DNA from: an uncultured Spirochaetales bacterium
Lineage (GTDB): Bacteria; Spirochaetota; Spirochaetia; Sphaerochaetales; Sphaerochaetaceae
DNA: 64,000 bases
Reading direction: 5' to 3'
NCBI GenBank assembly: GCA_949288415.1
Contig: CASEKE010000048.1
Location: 82,574-146,573, forward strand
Shown here: piece after piece, positions 54,428-63,660 of the stretch
Layout of the letters: each line of letters begins with the position of its first letter
Numbering within the stretch: the first letter of the stretch is position 1
Notes under the pieces: model-generated
Seen by the model: the letters and a program-made list of their open reading frames with translations, nothing else
Databases searched by the model: none
Told to the model about the DNA's origin: nothing
Program-made: the position numbers and the translations under genes

Positions 54428-55471
54428 CTAGAGATCGTCGACTATCGCCGTGCTTTTCGCATACGCGGTGCTTCGCGCCTCGAAGAAGTCCGTTTTGACC
54501 ATGTTCGCGTTCGAATACTGGGAAACCCAGGCCATGTCCTCGGGTTCTTCTTCTGCTCCGGGGAAGAGCGGCTCGAATCCGAGGCTTGTCCACCTGAGGT
54601 TGCCGAGGTATCTGATGTATGACGTGAGCATGCTCCTGTTGAGCCCGGGAACATCGTCGCCGATCGCGTAGCAGCCCCATGCGATCTCCTGGCGCACACC
54701 TTCCTCGAGCATCTCTCTGTAGATTCCGATCTCCTTTTCCCCGAAGAGATCCGGCTCTTCCTTCTTCAGTTCGAGAATCATGTTCCTGAAAAGCCAGAGA
54801 TGCGTGTTTTCGTCGCGGTTTATGTACCTTATCTCCTGCGCCGAGCCTGGCATCTTGCCGTTTCTCGAGAGGTTGTAGAAGAACATGAAGCCGGAATAGA
54901 AGTATATTCCTTCGAGGATGTAGTTGGCGATCATGACCTTCATGAGGTGCAGTCTGTCTCTGTGCTCCAGGAATTCGTTGTAGCAGCTGCCTATGAAATT
55001 GTTTCTCCTGAGCAGGTGCTCGTCGTCCTTCCACTGGAACAGGATCGAGTCTCTTTCCTCCGGGGAACAGATGGTGTCGAGCATGTACGAGTAGGCCTGG
55101 GAGTGGACACATTCCTGGAACGTCTGGATGTGCAGGCAGAGGTTGACCTCGTTTGCGGTTATGTATTCCCCGACATTGGGTAGATTCGCAGTCTGCAGAG
55201 AGTCGAGGAACACAAGGAAGGAGAGTATCCTGTCGTACGCCCTGCGCTCTGCCTCTGAAAGCCTGTGGTAGTCCTTCAGGTCCTGGCCGAGATTTATCTC
55301 CTCCGGAATCCAGAAATTGTTCATCGCCTGGCGATACCAGCCGGATGTCCATTTGTATTTGAGATTGTTGAAGTCGTTGAGATTGGTGGTGTTGCCGCCG
55401 ATCATCCTGCGCTCCGATATTCCCGTATCCCCGTACGGGTTGAAAAGGGGCTTTTTCCTTAGTTCTTCCAT
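54428..55471 (-). CDS. nrdB: Ribonucleoside-diphosphate reductase beta subunit
   Basis: 347 residues. Diiron ligands and the radical tyrosine are in place: D90 (FLVFLDSLQTANL), E120/H123 and Y127 in QECVHSQAYSY, a later ILEGIYFYSGF glutamate, and RDENTHLWLF with a glutamate and histidine near 225. The tyrosine at 127 makes this a tyrosyl-radical (class I) enzyme rather than the class Ic type with phenylalanine. It follows nrdA on the same strand with 14 bp between. Confidence 0.95.
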   Translation of the reverse strand: MEELRKKPLFNPYGDTGISERRMIGGNTTNLNDFNNLKYKWTSGWYRQAMNNFWIPEEINLGQDLKDYHRLSEAERRAYDRILSFLVFLDSLQTANLPNVGEYITANEVNLCLHIQTFQECVHSQAYSYMLDTICSPEERDSILFQWKDDEHLLRRNNFIGSCYNEFLEHRDRLHLMKVMIANYILEGIYFYSGFMFFYNLSRNGKMPGSAQEIRYINRDENTHLWLFRNMILELKKEEPDLFGEKEIGIYREMLEEGVRQEIAWGCYAIGDDVPGLNRSMLTSYIRYLGNLRWTSLGFEPLFPGAEEEPEDMAWVSQYSNANMVKTDFFEARSTAYAKSTAIVDDL

Positions 55472-55485
55472 TGCTTGTCATTCTC

Positions 55486-58002
55486 CTATGAGGAGCAGGA
55501 TTCGCATTCCTCGACCTCGAGGCTCCGGCTCCTGACGTAGTATATCGTCTTCACATCGTTCTTCCATGCGAGCAGATACAGGTCGAGTATCTGACGCATC
55601 GTATAGTCATTCGTTATGTACAGATTCAGCGACTGCGCCTGGTCTATGTGCCGTTGTCTGACTCCGGCCGCCCTGACCGACCAGCTTTGGTCGATCTCGT
55701 GTGCGTTCTTGTAGTACCACCATGTCGCAGCCGAGAGCTCCGGCGCAAGCCGCGGAAGCATCGAGCCCTTCTTCTCCTCGTAGAAGAAGCGCTTCATCAC
55801 GGGATCGATGCCTGCGCTCGTTCCTGCAATTATGCTCGTGCTGCTGGTCGGCGCGATCGCCAGAAGATAGCTGTTCCTCATGCCGTTCATGTGCACTTCC
55901 TTTCTCAGAGCATCCCACTCCGATCCGGTGTAGCCTCTCTTGTCGAAGAAAGCGCCGGTGTCCCAGTCGGACCCTGCGAAATGGCTGTAGGCTCCCTTCT
56001 CCTTTGCAAGGCGGCAGGATGCGCCGATTGCCGAGAATGCGATCGTCTCAAAGACCTTGTCCGCGAATGCCAGATGTTCCTCGCTTTCCCACCTGATGCC
56101 GTTTTTTGCAAGCATGTGGTGGTAGCCGGAGACGCCGAGGCCTATCGCGCGATACTTCCTGTTTGTTATCTTCGCGTATTCGAGAGGAAGGAAATTGAGG
56201 TCGATCACGTTGTCGAGCGCCCTGACGGCAGTTTCGACGGTCCTTTCCATGTACTTTCTGTCGTTGACGGGGAGGTTCCCCAGGGAGAGCGAGGCAAGGT
56301 TGCACACCACCAGATCTCCCGGACGTGTCCTTGTCACCACGACCTCGTCCCCGTCTTCAGTCTCCGTCCTTATCGACAGTTCCTCTATTGCGCTCATGTT
56401 CTGCGCTATCTCCGTGCAGAGGTTGGACGAGTATATCATTCCCATGTGTCCGTTGGGGTTGGCTCTGTTGACAGTGTCGCGGTTGAAAGCGAACGGGGTC
56501 CCGGTCTCCACTGCGCTTTTGAGTATGAGGCGGACGACATCCTTTACGCTCATGGACCTCTTCGAGATCCTTGCGTCGTCGACGCAGGAAAGATACCTCG
56601 TCTTCCATTCCTCGCCGTGGAAGTCCTCCAGATGGAAGCCTTTGACGCTGTATATCTCGTGGGGACACATCATGTACCATCGCGCATCCAGATTTGTGCT
56701 GCACAGTTCCCAGAAATAGTCCGGGTAGCACACGGCCGGAAAGACGTCGTGGGCCTTCATCCTGTCGTCTCCGTTGTTCGTTCTGAGCTGGAGGAATTCC
56801 GGCAGATCCCTGTGCCATGCATCCAGATACACAGCGACGGCGCCGCTTCTAACTCCCAGCTGGTCGACCGCCACAGCCGTGTCGTTTACAAGGCGGATCC
56901 ATCTGACTACTCCTCCCGCGGCACCTTCGAACCCTCTGATCGAGGAACCGTTTGCTCTGACCTTGCCGAAATAAAGACCCATTCCGCCACCGAACTTGGA
57001 TACTTTCGCGAAGTTGTCGATCGAACGGTATATGCCGTTGAGGCTGTCTGGGACCGTATCGATGAAGCACGACGAGAGCTGATGGTAGGGCTTTCTCGCA
57101 TTTGCGAGGGTAGGGGTGGCCATCGTCACTTCCAGTTTGGAAAGCATGTCGTAGAATCTGGCGACCCAGCCAAGTCTGTCGTTCTTCTCTCCGAGCGCGA
57201 GATGGAGAGCGATCGAGAGGAACATCTCCTGGGGACTTTCCAGGATGACATGGGAATGCGTCCTTATCAGATAGCGTCCGATCAGCAGGTCGAGCGACGA
57301 CCAGGTGAGCAGGTTCGATCTGCTCTCGTCCATCAGTTCTGCCGCCTTGTCTATCTCTGCCTTTGTGTAACCCTCGAGAATGTAGCTGCCGTAGAGGTCT
57401 TCGTCCACAAGATATCTCAGCTTCGAGTAGAAATCCGAGATTCCCCTCGTCTTCTCCTCTTCTTCCAGATTCCTCATGAACGAGTAGTAAAGTATCCTCG
57501 AAGCGATGAATTCCCACCCCGGAGCCTCCGGCCGAGTGAGTTCCACGGCGGCTCTCGTCAGGGCATCCATGATCTCGTTGCTCGTCATGCCCGGCTTTAC
57601 AAACGATGCGAATCTCGCGCCAAGAGTGCCCAGACTGTAGTTTTTAGAAGGAAAGTCGTCCTGTATTCCGGCCAGTACCGGAAGAATCCCGTCGTCTTTG
57701 CAGACCGACGCTATGTCGGTCCTTTCCTTCCTGAGAAGAGTCCTTTCGTTCCTGAAGAGGATGTATGCCTTGGCCGTCCTGAAAAAGCCTTTCTCCATCA
57801 GTGACTCCTCGACCGCGTCCTGGATGGCCTCCACAGAGGGTTCCCGGACGGACGAGATCCGTCCCATGACAAGTGCGAGGAGCTCCTCGAGCGTGCTTCG
57901 GGAAATATTCTCGCCGCTCGATGCGAACGACTTTTCCATCGCCTTGACGATCTTCTCGGCCTGGAAGTCCTCCTTGGTACCATTTCTTTTTGTTATCTTC
58001 AT
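55486..58002 (-). CDS. nrdA: Ribonucleoside-diphosphate reductase alpha subunit
   Basis: 838 residues. An ATP-cone (about 1-90, KRNGTKEDFQAEKIVKAM) is followed by the catalytic barrel. Redox and radical residues are visible: C312 (LSSCFID), the N527-C529-E531 trio in SSNLCTEI, and C567 (VVCNLA). The C-terminal tail ends CESCSS with the two shuttle cysteines at about 833 and 836. It reduces ribonucleoside diphosphates with NrdB. The ATP-cone implies dATP feedback. No NrdR box was recognised upstream. Confidence 0.96.
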   Translation of the reverse strand: MKITKRNGTKEDFQAEKIVKAMEKSFASSGENISRSTLEELLALVMGRISSVREPSVEAIQDAVEESLMEKGFFRTAKAYILFRNERTLLRKERTDIASVCKDDGILPVLAGIQDDFPSKNYSLGTLGARFASFVKPGMTSNEIMDALTRAAVELTRPEAPGWEFIASRILYYSFMRNLEEEEKTRGISDFYSKLRYLVDEDLYGSYILEGYTKAEIDKAAELMDESRSNLLTWSSLDLLIGRYLIRTHSHVILESPQEMFLSIALHLALGEKNDRLGWVARFYDMLSKLEVTMATPTLANARKPYHQLSSCFIDTVPDSLNGIYRSIDNFAKVSKFGGGMGLYFGKVRANGSSIRGFEGAAGGVVRWIRLVNDTAVAVDQLGVRSGAVAVYLDAWHRDLPEFLQLRTNNGDDRMKAHDVFPAVCYPDYFWELCSTNLDARWYMMCPHEIYSVKGFHLEDFHGEEWKTRYLSCVDDARISKRSMSVKDVVRLILKSAVETGTPFAFNRDTVNRANPNGHMGMIYSSNLCTEIAQNMSAIEELSIRTETEDGDEVVVTRTRPGDLVVCNLASLSLGNLPVNDRKYMERTVETAVRALDNVIDLNFLPLEYAKITNRKYRAIGLGVSGYHHMLAKNGIRWESEEHLAFADKVFETIAFSAIGASCRLAKEKGAYSHFAGSDWDTGAFFDKRGYTGSEWDALRKEVHMNGMRNSYLLAIAPTSSTSIIAGTSAGIDPVMKRFFYEEKKGSMLPRLAPELSAATWWYYKNAHEIDQSWSVRAAGVRQRHIDQAQSLNLYITNDYTMRQILDLYLLAWKNDVKTIYYVRSRSLEVEECESCSS

Positions 58003-58028
58003 TGTTCCTCCTGAAAGGCAAGCGGATT

Positions 58029-58058
58029 ATTCTATACGGAATGATGAACCATAGTAAA
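58029..58058 (-). promoter_or_regulatory. Candidate nrdA promoter
   Basis: On the minus strand TTTACT (58058-58053), 18 bp spacer, TAGAAT (58034-58029). Confidence 0.4.
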
Positions 58059-58164
58059 GTGCATTCTGTGTGACGTCGTCACCGACAAGACTTTTTTGCG
58101 CCCTTCCACTATTTTTCCTCCAGATGAGAAAAAGTGGTATCATTTAGTGACAGAGGAGAGAAAG

Positions 58165-58800
58165 ATGAAAAAGATCCTCGTAGTTTTTCTTGCGTTTTCT
58201 TTGATCATGGCGCCGATTTCCGCCGCAACAGCCAAGACCGGAGCTGAAAACAGAAGCTACATAGGCATCGGCGTCGGCTACAGCGGATTGCACGATTCCC
58301 TCGTCACTGCCCTGGCGAAGGCTATTGCCGTTGCGTTCGGTGCCGCGTTCACGCTCGGGGCCGTAGTACCCGACGTGGAGATAGTCAACGAGAACACGTT
58401 GCCCCTCGGTCTCGACGGATACTTCGAGATCACTTCCGATTTCTCCATTGGCGCAAGCGCAGGGTGCGCACTGGCTTTCACTACTGAAGGCATCGCCCCT
58501 GCGCCGTATGCGGACATACAGTTCTACGGCAGACTTCCCGGAGGCGAGAAGGGGGATTTCCTTATCGGCGGCGGAGTGACAACCATGGGAATAATAAAAC
58601 CGGAGTCCGGGCTGTACGGTCAGCTTTCTCCCGATTTCGCGATGCGCTACCAGCTGGACGTGGCCGAACACCTCGGATGGTATGTGGACATGCTGATAGG
58701 ATGGAATGCGTTCAGCTACGGGGAGGGAAGCTTCACTTTCAATGCGTCGGCTCCGTCTTTCACTCATACCTTCAGGACAGGCCTTTCCTTCGCATTCTGA
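58165..58800 (+). CDS. Outer-membrane beta-barrel-type protein
   Basis: 211 residues from the ATG with GAGGAGAG upstream. A signal peptide (MKKILVVFLAFSLIMAPISAATA) precedes a glycine- and aromatic-rich domain with alternating strands (IGIGVGYSG, FLIGGGVTTMG, YVDMLIGWNAF) and a terminal phenylalanine (GLSFAF), the usual barrel-assembly signal. An eight-stranded barrel is plausible. Family and function are unknown. It is divergent from nrdA. Confidence 0.65.
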   Translation: MKKILVVFLAFSLIMAPISAATAKTGAENRSYIGIGVGYSGLHDSLVTALAKAIAVAFGAAFTLGAVVPDVEIVNENTLPLGLDGYFEITSDFSIGASAGCALAFTTEGIAPAPYADIQFYGRLPGGEKGDFLIGGGVTTMGIIKPESGLYGQLSPDFAMRYQLDVAEHLGWYVDMLIGWNAFSYGEGSFTFNASAPSFTHTFRTGLSFAF

Positions 58801-58832
58801 TATTATTGTATCCGTTTCGTCCGGGGCAAAGC

Positions 58833-58861
58833 TTGATTAGTCCTCGATAGAGGGGTATCCT
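58833..58861 (+). promoter_or_regulatory. Leaderless promoter of the AEC transporter gene
   Basis: TTGATT (58833-58838), 17 bp spacer, TATCCT (58856-58861), then 6 nt to the ATG. Confidence 0.6.
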
Positions 58862-58867
58862 CACTTT

Positions 58868-59773
58868 ATGGCCTCGATACTCTTCCGTGCTTTCTGCTTC
58901 CTTTTCATGATCATGCTGTCCTATGCGCTCAAGAAGGTGGGCGTGCTCCGAATGGAGGACGGCAAGGCCCTTGCCCGCGTGGTCCTGAACATCACGTTGC
59001 CTTGTGCTCTGATCGTCGGCTTCAGAAGTTTCGTTTTCGACGTACGTTTTCTCGTAATCCCGCTTCTGAGTCTTTGCGTGTGCGTGGCCATGGTGCTGCT
59101 TGGCATGGCGATTGCGCGCAAAAGGAGGACCGAGAGCATATTCTACATGCTCTCCCTTTCCGGATACAACATAGGAAACTTCGTGCTTCCGTTCGTCTCT
59201 GGGTTGCTTGGAGCCGGAGGAGTTGCTGCAGTTTGCCTATTCGATGTGGGCAATGCCATGATGTGCATGGGCTTCAACGTTCTGCTGGTATCGCTGGTCA
59301 TATCGGATTCGGCTCGTCCGTCGCTGGCAAAAGCGATGCTGTCGCTTTTCAAAAAGCCGTCGTTCACTGTGTACGTCGTAATGATCGTACTGGCTGCGCT
59401 GAATCTTCATCTTCCTTCTGTCGTGTTCGAGCTTGCCGAATCCATATCGCCCGCGAACGGGCCGCTGGCGATGATGATGATAGGACTGATGCTGGAATTT
59501 TCCCTAAAAAAGGAGCATGTTGCAAAGGTTGCGCTCGTATGCGGTCTCCGACTTGCGATGGCTGCAGCTGTAGCGTTCCTTTTCTACTACTTTGCACCGT
59601 TCGACGACGTCGTCAGAAGAAGCATCGCAGTTGCGGCATTCGCACCGATCTCGTCCGCTGCTCCGGCGTTCACCGCCGATTTCAGGGGAGATACGGAACT
59701 TGCCGGTCTCGCGAACAGCATTTCGATTGTCATGGCGATGATATTCATTCCTCTTCTTCTGGTCGCGCTATAG
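58868..59773 (+). CDS. AEC (auxin efflux carrier) family transporter
   Basis: 301 residues with about ten hydrophobic segments arranged as two five-helix repeats. The AEC family pattern is visible: LKKVGVLRMEDGKALARVVLNITLPCALIVGF near residue 20, SGYNIGNFVLPFVSGLLG near 98, and the later GLMLEFSLKKEHVAKVALVCGLRL. Members export or import malate, aspartate or related organic acids. No neighbouring metabolic gene points to the substrate. Confidence 0.88.
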   Translation: MASILFRAFCFLFMIMLSYALKKVGVLRMEDGKALARVVLNITLPCALIVGFRSFVFDVRFLVIPLLSLCVCVAMVLLGMAIARKRRTESIFYMLSLSGYNIGNFVLPFVSGLLGAGGVAAVCLFDVGNAMMCMGFNVLLVSLVISDSARPSLAKAMLSLFKKPSFTVYVVMIVLAALNLHLPSVVFELAESISPANGPLAMMMIGLMLEFSLKKEHVAKVALVCGLRLAMAAAVAFLFYYFAPFDDVVRRSIAVAAFAPISSAAPAFTADFRGDTELAGLANSISIVMAMIFIPLLLVAL

Positions 59774-59775
59774 GA

Positions 59776-59994
59776 TTATCTGGACTTCCGCTCCTTGTAT
59801 AGCGGTTCCTGCAAGGTGATCTCGTTCTTCTTTTCCTTCTCCTTTTTCGGGTGCTTGCTGCGCCATAGTACCGAGAGGATCGCACCGAGTACAACTCCGA
59901 GTATTATTCCGACGGTTCCGTGGCCTATCACGGCACCGAAGATCGATCCGAGCACCACCCCAAGAAGCAGCCAGAGCGTCGTCGCGTCTATCAT
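59776..59994 (-). CDS. Small glycine-zipper-like membrane protein
   Basis: 72 residues, preceded by AAGGAG. Two hydrophobic glycine-rich stretches (LLLGVVLGSIFGAVIG and GIILGVVLGAILSVLW) form a hairpin-like membrane part, followed by a charged tail (KHPKKEKEKKNE). It is convergent with the AEC gene (2 bp apart). Function unknown. Confidence 0.6.
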   Translation of the reverse strand: MIDATTLWLLLGVVLGSIFGAVIGHGTVGIILGVVLGAILSVLWRSKHPKKEKEKKNEITLQEPLYKERKSR

Positions 59995-60077
59995 AGAGAT
60001 CTCCTTATGGCGAGATTATATGACAAATACGGGCGTTTGGAAAGAGACAGGGCTTTTCCCTGGTCGTGGATCGTCCT

Positions 60078-60106
60078 TTGCACGCGGACCCGTTTCAATG
60101 TAGAAT
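60078..60106 (+). promoter_or_regulatory. Leaderless promoter of the SDR gene
   Basis: TTGCAC (60078-60083), 17 bp spacer, TAGAAT (60101-60106), then 6 nt to the ATG. Confidence 0.55.
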
Positions 60107-60112
60107 CGTCGC

Positions 60113-60925
60113 ATGAACAGATTTGCTTATGGCAGGACGGCTCTGGTCACGGGTGCCGGGAGTGGAATCGGAAAGGCGATCGCGGAGACTCTTGCGATCC
60201 GCGGCTACCATGTATACGGCGTCAGCCGGAGCATATGCGAGAGCGATACGGCAATGGGAGAGGGACGTCTTACGACATTCCGGATGGACGTCGGAAGCGA
60301 CGAGTCCGTCCGCGCCGCCTATGACAGGATTCCGTCGCTCGGGATCATCATCCACTGTGCCGGATTCGGCATTTCCGGAGCTGCCGAAATCGTCGGGCCC
60401 GATGATGCTTGCCGCCAGATGTCGACCAACTACCTTGGAGTGATAAGAGTCGACGGAGTTTTCCTCGAGAAACTCCGGAGAAATCCGCGTTCCCTCGTAG
60501 TGGCCATAAGCAGTTTCGCTTCTCTCGTGCCTATCCCGTTCCAGAGCCATTACAGCTCCTCCAAGGCGGCTCTCGAGATGTACATGCTTTCCCTCGGGAT
60601 GGAGGCTGCAAGGTTCGGGGTACATACGGCCATGGTCCTGCCGGGCGACACGTCGACCGGATTCACAGCCGGACGGTGCAAGATCGAAGATCCGCAGTCG
60701 CCATATTGCGGGATGGAGAGAAGGGCTGTCGCCGTGATGGAGCGCGACGAAATGAACGGCTCCGGTCCGGAGGGCGTCGCACGTGCCGTGCTGAAGATCG
60801 TGGAAAGCCGGCATCCCAGGCCGAGGACGATAGTGGGGCTCAAGTACAGGTTTCTGGGCTTTCTTGTCAGGATTCTTCCGGACAGGGCTAAGCTATTTGT
60901 GCTGTCGCGCATCTACATCGGCTGA
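60113..60925 (+). CDS. Short-chain dehydrogenase/reductase
   Basis: 270 residues. The NAD(P)-binding motif TGAGSGIGKAIAETLA lies near residue 14, IIIHCAGFGISG near 80, and the catalytic serine/tyrosine/lysine set is visible as ISSFASLVPIPFQSHYSSSKAAL near 130-152. The substrate is not known; proteins like this act on fatty-acyl, sugar or steroid-like alcohols. No co-transcribed partner is evident. Confidence 0.9.
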   Translation: MNRFAYGRTALVTGAGSGIGKAIAETLAIRGYHVYGVSRSICESDTAMGEGRLTTFRMDVGSDESVRAAYDRIPSLGIIIHCAGFGISGAAEIVGPDDACRQMSTNYLGVIRVDGVFLEKLRRNPRSLVVAISSFASLVPIPFQSHYSSSKAALEMYMLSLGMEAARFGVHTAMVLPGDTSTGFTAGRCKIEDPQSPYCGMERRAVAVMERDEMNGSGPEGVARAVLKIVESRHPRPRTIVGLKYRFLGFLVRILPDRAKLFVLSRIYIG

Positions 60926-60930
60926 AAAGA

Positions 60931-60956
60931 ACGGGAATCCTTTCCGGAATTCCCGT
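60931..60956. terminator. Possible weak bidirectional terminator between the SDR and epimerase genes
   Basis: ACGGGAATCC pairs with GGAATTCCCGT with one bulge. A short T-rich tract (TTCTTTTC) follows only on the minus strand. Confidence 0.35.
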
Positions 60957-60967
60957 ACTGCATAGGA

Positions 60968-61828
60968 TCAGAAGATCCTGAATTCGTTTTCGTATGTGAC
61001 GCTCTCGCCTTTGCGCAGGAACTTCGTCTCCTTCATCTTCGATATTTCCTTCTCCCTCTTTGTATCGCCGAACGATACCATCGGTTCTAGACAGATGTAT
61101 TGGGCCTTCTTACCGAGACATGTCCAGGCTGTGAACGTGGTCATGTCGCCCATTGTAGCAGTGACTCCGTGCTCACCTGAGGACGATGTGAGCGTGATCT
61201 CCTCAGATCGGACGTCGTCGAGCGTGATCGGCCCCTTGTCCGTCTCGGCTCTGGAGAGGTCGAGAGTGTCGCCGACTACAAAGTCTTTCTCGAACACGAA
61301 TGCCCCGTTCACGCAGTACTTCCTCGTGAGTCGCTCTTCCTGCTCGAAGTTCAACGTATATGTCTCAAGCTCGGTTCCCTTGCCGTTTATGTCGAGACTG
61401 AATGCCGGATGCCAGCCGAACGTGTACCACAGATCGTCCTTTGCCGTGATCTCTGCCCTGGCTCTGTATCCTGCGCCGACCATGGTGTACGTCACTCTCA
61501 GCACAAAACCGAAGGGATAGTTGTTCCTTCTTGTCTCTTCCGTATCCTCGAGCACGAAAACTGCCTTGTCCGCTTCCCGGCTTTCCAGAGCGAACTCCAT
61601 GTCCCTTGCAAAGCCGTTGTTGGGCATTGCATATTCCTTTCCTGCATGCCAGATTTTGTCATCGAGCGTCGGCCCGATCATAGGGAAGAGGAGTGGAGCT
61701 CTCCGGAACCAGTATTGCCTGTCTCCGTTCCAAAGGTATTCTCTGCCGTCCATAACTAGACTCTGCGGTTCGGCCCCCAGCGTGCTTATCGTCATTGTAG
61801 CTTCATTGTTGCAAATAGTTACATTCAT
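60968..61828 (-). CDS. Aldose 1-epimerase family protein
   Basis: 286 residues from MNVTICNNEATMTIS, preceded by GAAGGAG; a longer frame to 62086 is rejected because it runs through a promoter-like TATAAT. The galactose-mutarotase-like beta-sandwich is suggested by YLWNGDRQYWFRRAPLLFPMIG near residue 32, the catalytic histidine in GWHPAFSLD near 150 and the late glutamate in ICLEPMVSFGD. Members interconvert sugar anomers, often of phosphorylated or galactose-type sugars. Confidence 0.82.
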   Translation of the reverse strand: MNVTICNNEATMTISTLGAEPQSLVMDGREYLWNGDRQYWFRRAPLLFPMIGPTLDDKIWHAGKEYAMPNNGFARDMEFALESREADKAVFVLEDTEETRRNNYPFGFVLRVTYTMVGAGYRARAEITAKDDLWYTFGWHPAFSLDINGKGTELETYTLNFEQEERLTRKYCVNGAFVFEKDFVVGDTLDLSRAETDKGPITLDDVRSEEITLTSSSGEHGVTATMGDMTTFTAWTCLGKKAQYICLEPMVSFGDTKREKEISKMKETKFLRKGESVTYENEFRIF

Positions 61829-61852
61829 CGGTATTACTCCTTCTTTCTGAGG

Positions 61853-61881
61853 ATTATAACACAGCCATGGAATATCACGAA
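61853..61881 (-). promoter_or_regulatory. Candidate promoter of the epimerase gene
   Basis: On the minus strand TTCGTG (61881-61876), 17 bp spacer, perfect TATAAT (61858-61853); the leader would be about 18 nt and contains the ribosome-binding site. Confidence 0.5.
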
Positions 61882-62250
61882 CACGGAAAAGTCGTGCCTT
61901 GTGAAATTCTTCCGTCCCGGAATCATATATTGTCGCTTTGCCATGCATGGAACTGTTGAGAGAGATTTGTAAACGGCGGAAAGAATGAATAGCTTTGTCG
62001 TCTTTGCCGGGTCCGCAAGAGGCGGTTCGAACATGTTGGAAAGGATTCCCTGCTGCAAAAGGGTTGCGCCCATGCCCGATTGCCAAGAAAAGCCATCGGA
62101 GAATGAGATATGTTCGTGGTGTACAATGACGAGCGATCTTTGTGCGGTTGAAAAATGGCGGGACACAGTCGTCGAGGCATGAATATTACTTTTTCGCCCG
62201 AATGAAGATCCGATCGTCGATCGGCGGAAATCCTTGCAGAGACATCCTGC
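61882..62250. other. Intergenic stretch without recognised genes
   Basis: No open frame here looks like a real protein, and no tRNA, repeat or strong hairpin was seen. Frames on both strands have the composition of chance ORFs. Confidence 0.4.
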
Positions 62251-62279
62251 TTGTATCCCGGATATGCCGGAAATATAAT
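62251..62279 (+). promoter_or_regulatory. Leaderless promoter of the S41-like protease gene
   Basis: TTGTAT (62251-62256), 17 bp spacer, TATAAT (62274-62279), then 7 nt to the ATG. Confidence 0.6.
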
Positions 62280-62286
62280 TGCTTTC

Positions 62287-63498
62287 ATGAGAGTATCCTG
62301 CGCAAAGCTGATTGTTTTCGTTCTGCTTGTCTGCTGCGGCTTTCTTTCGGCGGTGGATTGCGATCCGAGAAAGGAGGATGCGGCATATCTTTACGAAACG
62401 CTTTCAAAAAATCATATCGATTTCTTCAACTCGGTCGACAGATCTGCCGCCGATGAATTCTTCAATGGAATATTGGCCGAAACCTCGAGCATGGACGAAG
62501 GCGGGTTCTACTATGATCTGCTGTCCATCGCTGCTCTTGCCGGAGATTCGCATACGAGCATAGCCATGGACGGGAATACGGTATCGAATTTCGATTTCCT
62601 GCCGGTCGTTTTCGACGTGTTCGACGACAGGCTTTTTATCGTCGCCGCTGTCGATGGCTACGAGAACCTGCTGGGAAAGGAGGTCAGGACAATATGCGGA
62701 TGCACTCTGGACGAAATACTGATGAGAAGCAGGACCATCGTTCCTCACGACAATGATGTATATCTCCTTTCCCAGATCAAGAATACTCATCTTCTTATTG
62801 TCCAGTTTCTCGAAGCGATTGGCATAATCGAGCCAGGAGCGGTTCCTGTCGCGGAGCTTGCAGACGGAAGCAGTGTCCTTCTTGCGAGAATCGGATACGA
62901 GGATTATGCGAATGGAAAAAGAACGCTTCTCATGCGTAAACAGCCCGAGACATTGAACGCTTTCTCGTATTACAGTGCAATGTACCTGCCGGATGATACG
63001 GCTCTGCTTGTGAATTACCATGCCTGTGCGGAGATGTCGTCGTTACCTTTCACGGATTTCGCCGAAGCCTGCTTGGCTCTTGTGGAAAAAGAAGGTTATC
63101 GTAAGGTTTTGATCGATCTCAGGTACAATTCCGGGGGCGACAGCAGGATTATAACTCCTCTTGTCGACGGCTTGGAGAAAATCTCGGAGGAACGTGATCT
63201 GGATGTGTTCGTGCTCATAGGGGAGGGAACTTTCTCATCCGCAATCCTGAACGCGTTGGAACTGAAAGAGCGTCTCGGTGCGGTCTTCGTCGGGCGTCCC
63301 ACAGGGGGAAATGCCAGTCATTACGGCGAGCTCGGCATGGACAGATTGCCTAATTCCGGTCTTGCCTTCACCTGGTCGACGAAATACTTCGACAACGGCA
63401 TCTATGGTCCGCTTGTTCCCGATATTGCAGTCGAGAGAAATATCGACGACTATCGCAACGGCATAGACAGCGATCTCGAAGCACTAGGGGTCATCTAA
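62287..63498 (+). CDS. S41-like peptidase, exported
   Basis: 403 residues from the ATG at 62287; an earlier in-frame TTG overlaps the promoter. A signal peptide (MRVSCAKLIVFVLLVCCGFLSAVDC) ends in a cysteine that could be lipidated, though the lipobox is poor. The C-terminal part shows the S41 (Tsp/tricorn-type) pattern: IDLRYNSGGDSRIITPLV near residue 285, the catalytic serine in GEGTFSSAILNA near 320 and VGRPTGGNASHYGE near 345. No PDZ domain is obvious. It likely degrades proteins outside the cytoplasm. Confidence 0.75.
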   Translation: MRVSCAKLIVFVLLVCCGFLSAVDCDPRKEDAAYLYETLSKNHIDFFNSVDRSAADEFFNGILAETSSMDEGGFYYDLLSIAALAGDSHTSIAMDGNTVSNFDFLPVVFDVFDDRLFIVAAVDGYENLLGKEVRTICGCTLDEILMRSRTIVPHDNDVYLLSQIKNTHLLIVQFLEAIGIIEPGAVPVAELADGSSVLLARIGYEDYANGKRTLLMRKQPETLNAFSYYSAMYLPDDTALLVNYHACAEMSSLPFTDFAEACLALVEKEGYRKVLIDLRYNSGGDSRIITPLVDGLEKISEERDLDVFVLIGEGTFSSAILNALELKERLGAVFVGRPTGGNASHYGELGMDRLPNSGLAFTWSTKYFDNGIYGPLVPDIAVERNIDDYRNGIDSDLEALGVI

Positions 63499-63660
63499 GA
63501 GTTCTGGAAGGCAAAAGAGACTGCATGGACGTAATCGACAGATCGGACAGAACATGATGCAAACGGCATCCGTTCTGTAGACTGGTAGTCGAATATTGAT
63601 TCTTTTCAATCTATCCTGTTTCGCTGTTGCTGGACATGATCTTTTGAAAAAGGCAAATGC

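Noticed and set aside
54428..55471. Class Ic (tyrosine-free) ribonucleotide reductase
   Set aside because: The position after the E120/H123 ligands is tyrosine (Y127), so a normal tyrosyl radical is expected.
55648..57804. 718-codon frame opposite nrdA
   Set aside because: Antisense shadow of nrdA caused by codon bias; the nrdA frame has all catalytic residues.
58070..58082. GTGAC GTC GTCAC palindrome upstream of nrdA
   Set aside because: It does not match the NrdR-box consensus and is short enough to occur by chance.
60968..62086. Longer aldose-epimerase frame from 62086
   Set aside because: The extension has a chance-like composition and covers a TATAAT box and the ribosome-binding site.
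61985..62182. Possible 65-residue gene between the epimerase and protease genes
   Set aside because: Low-quality composition with many cysteines and no recognised pattern; competing frames overlap it equally well.
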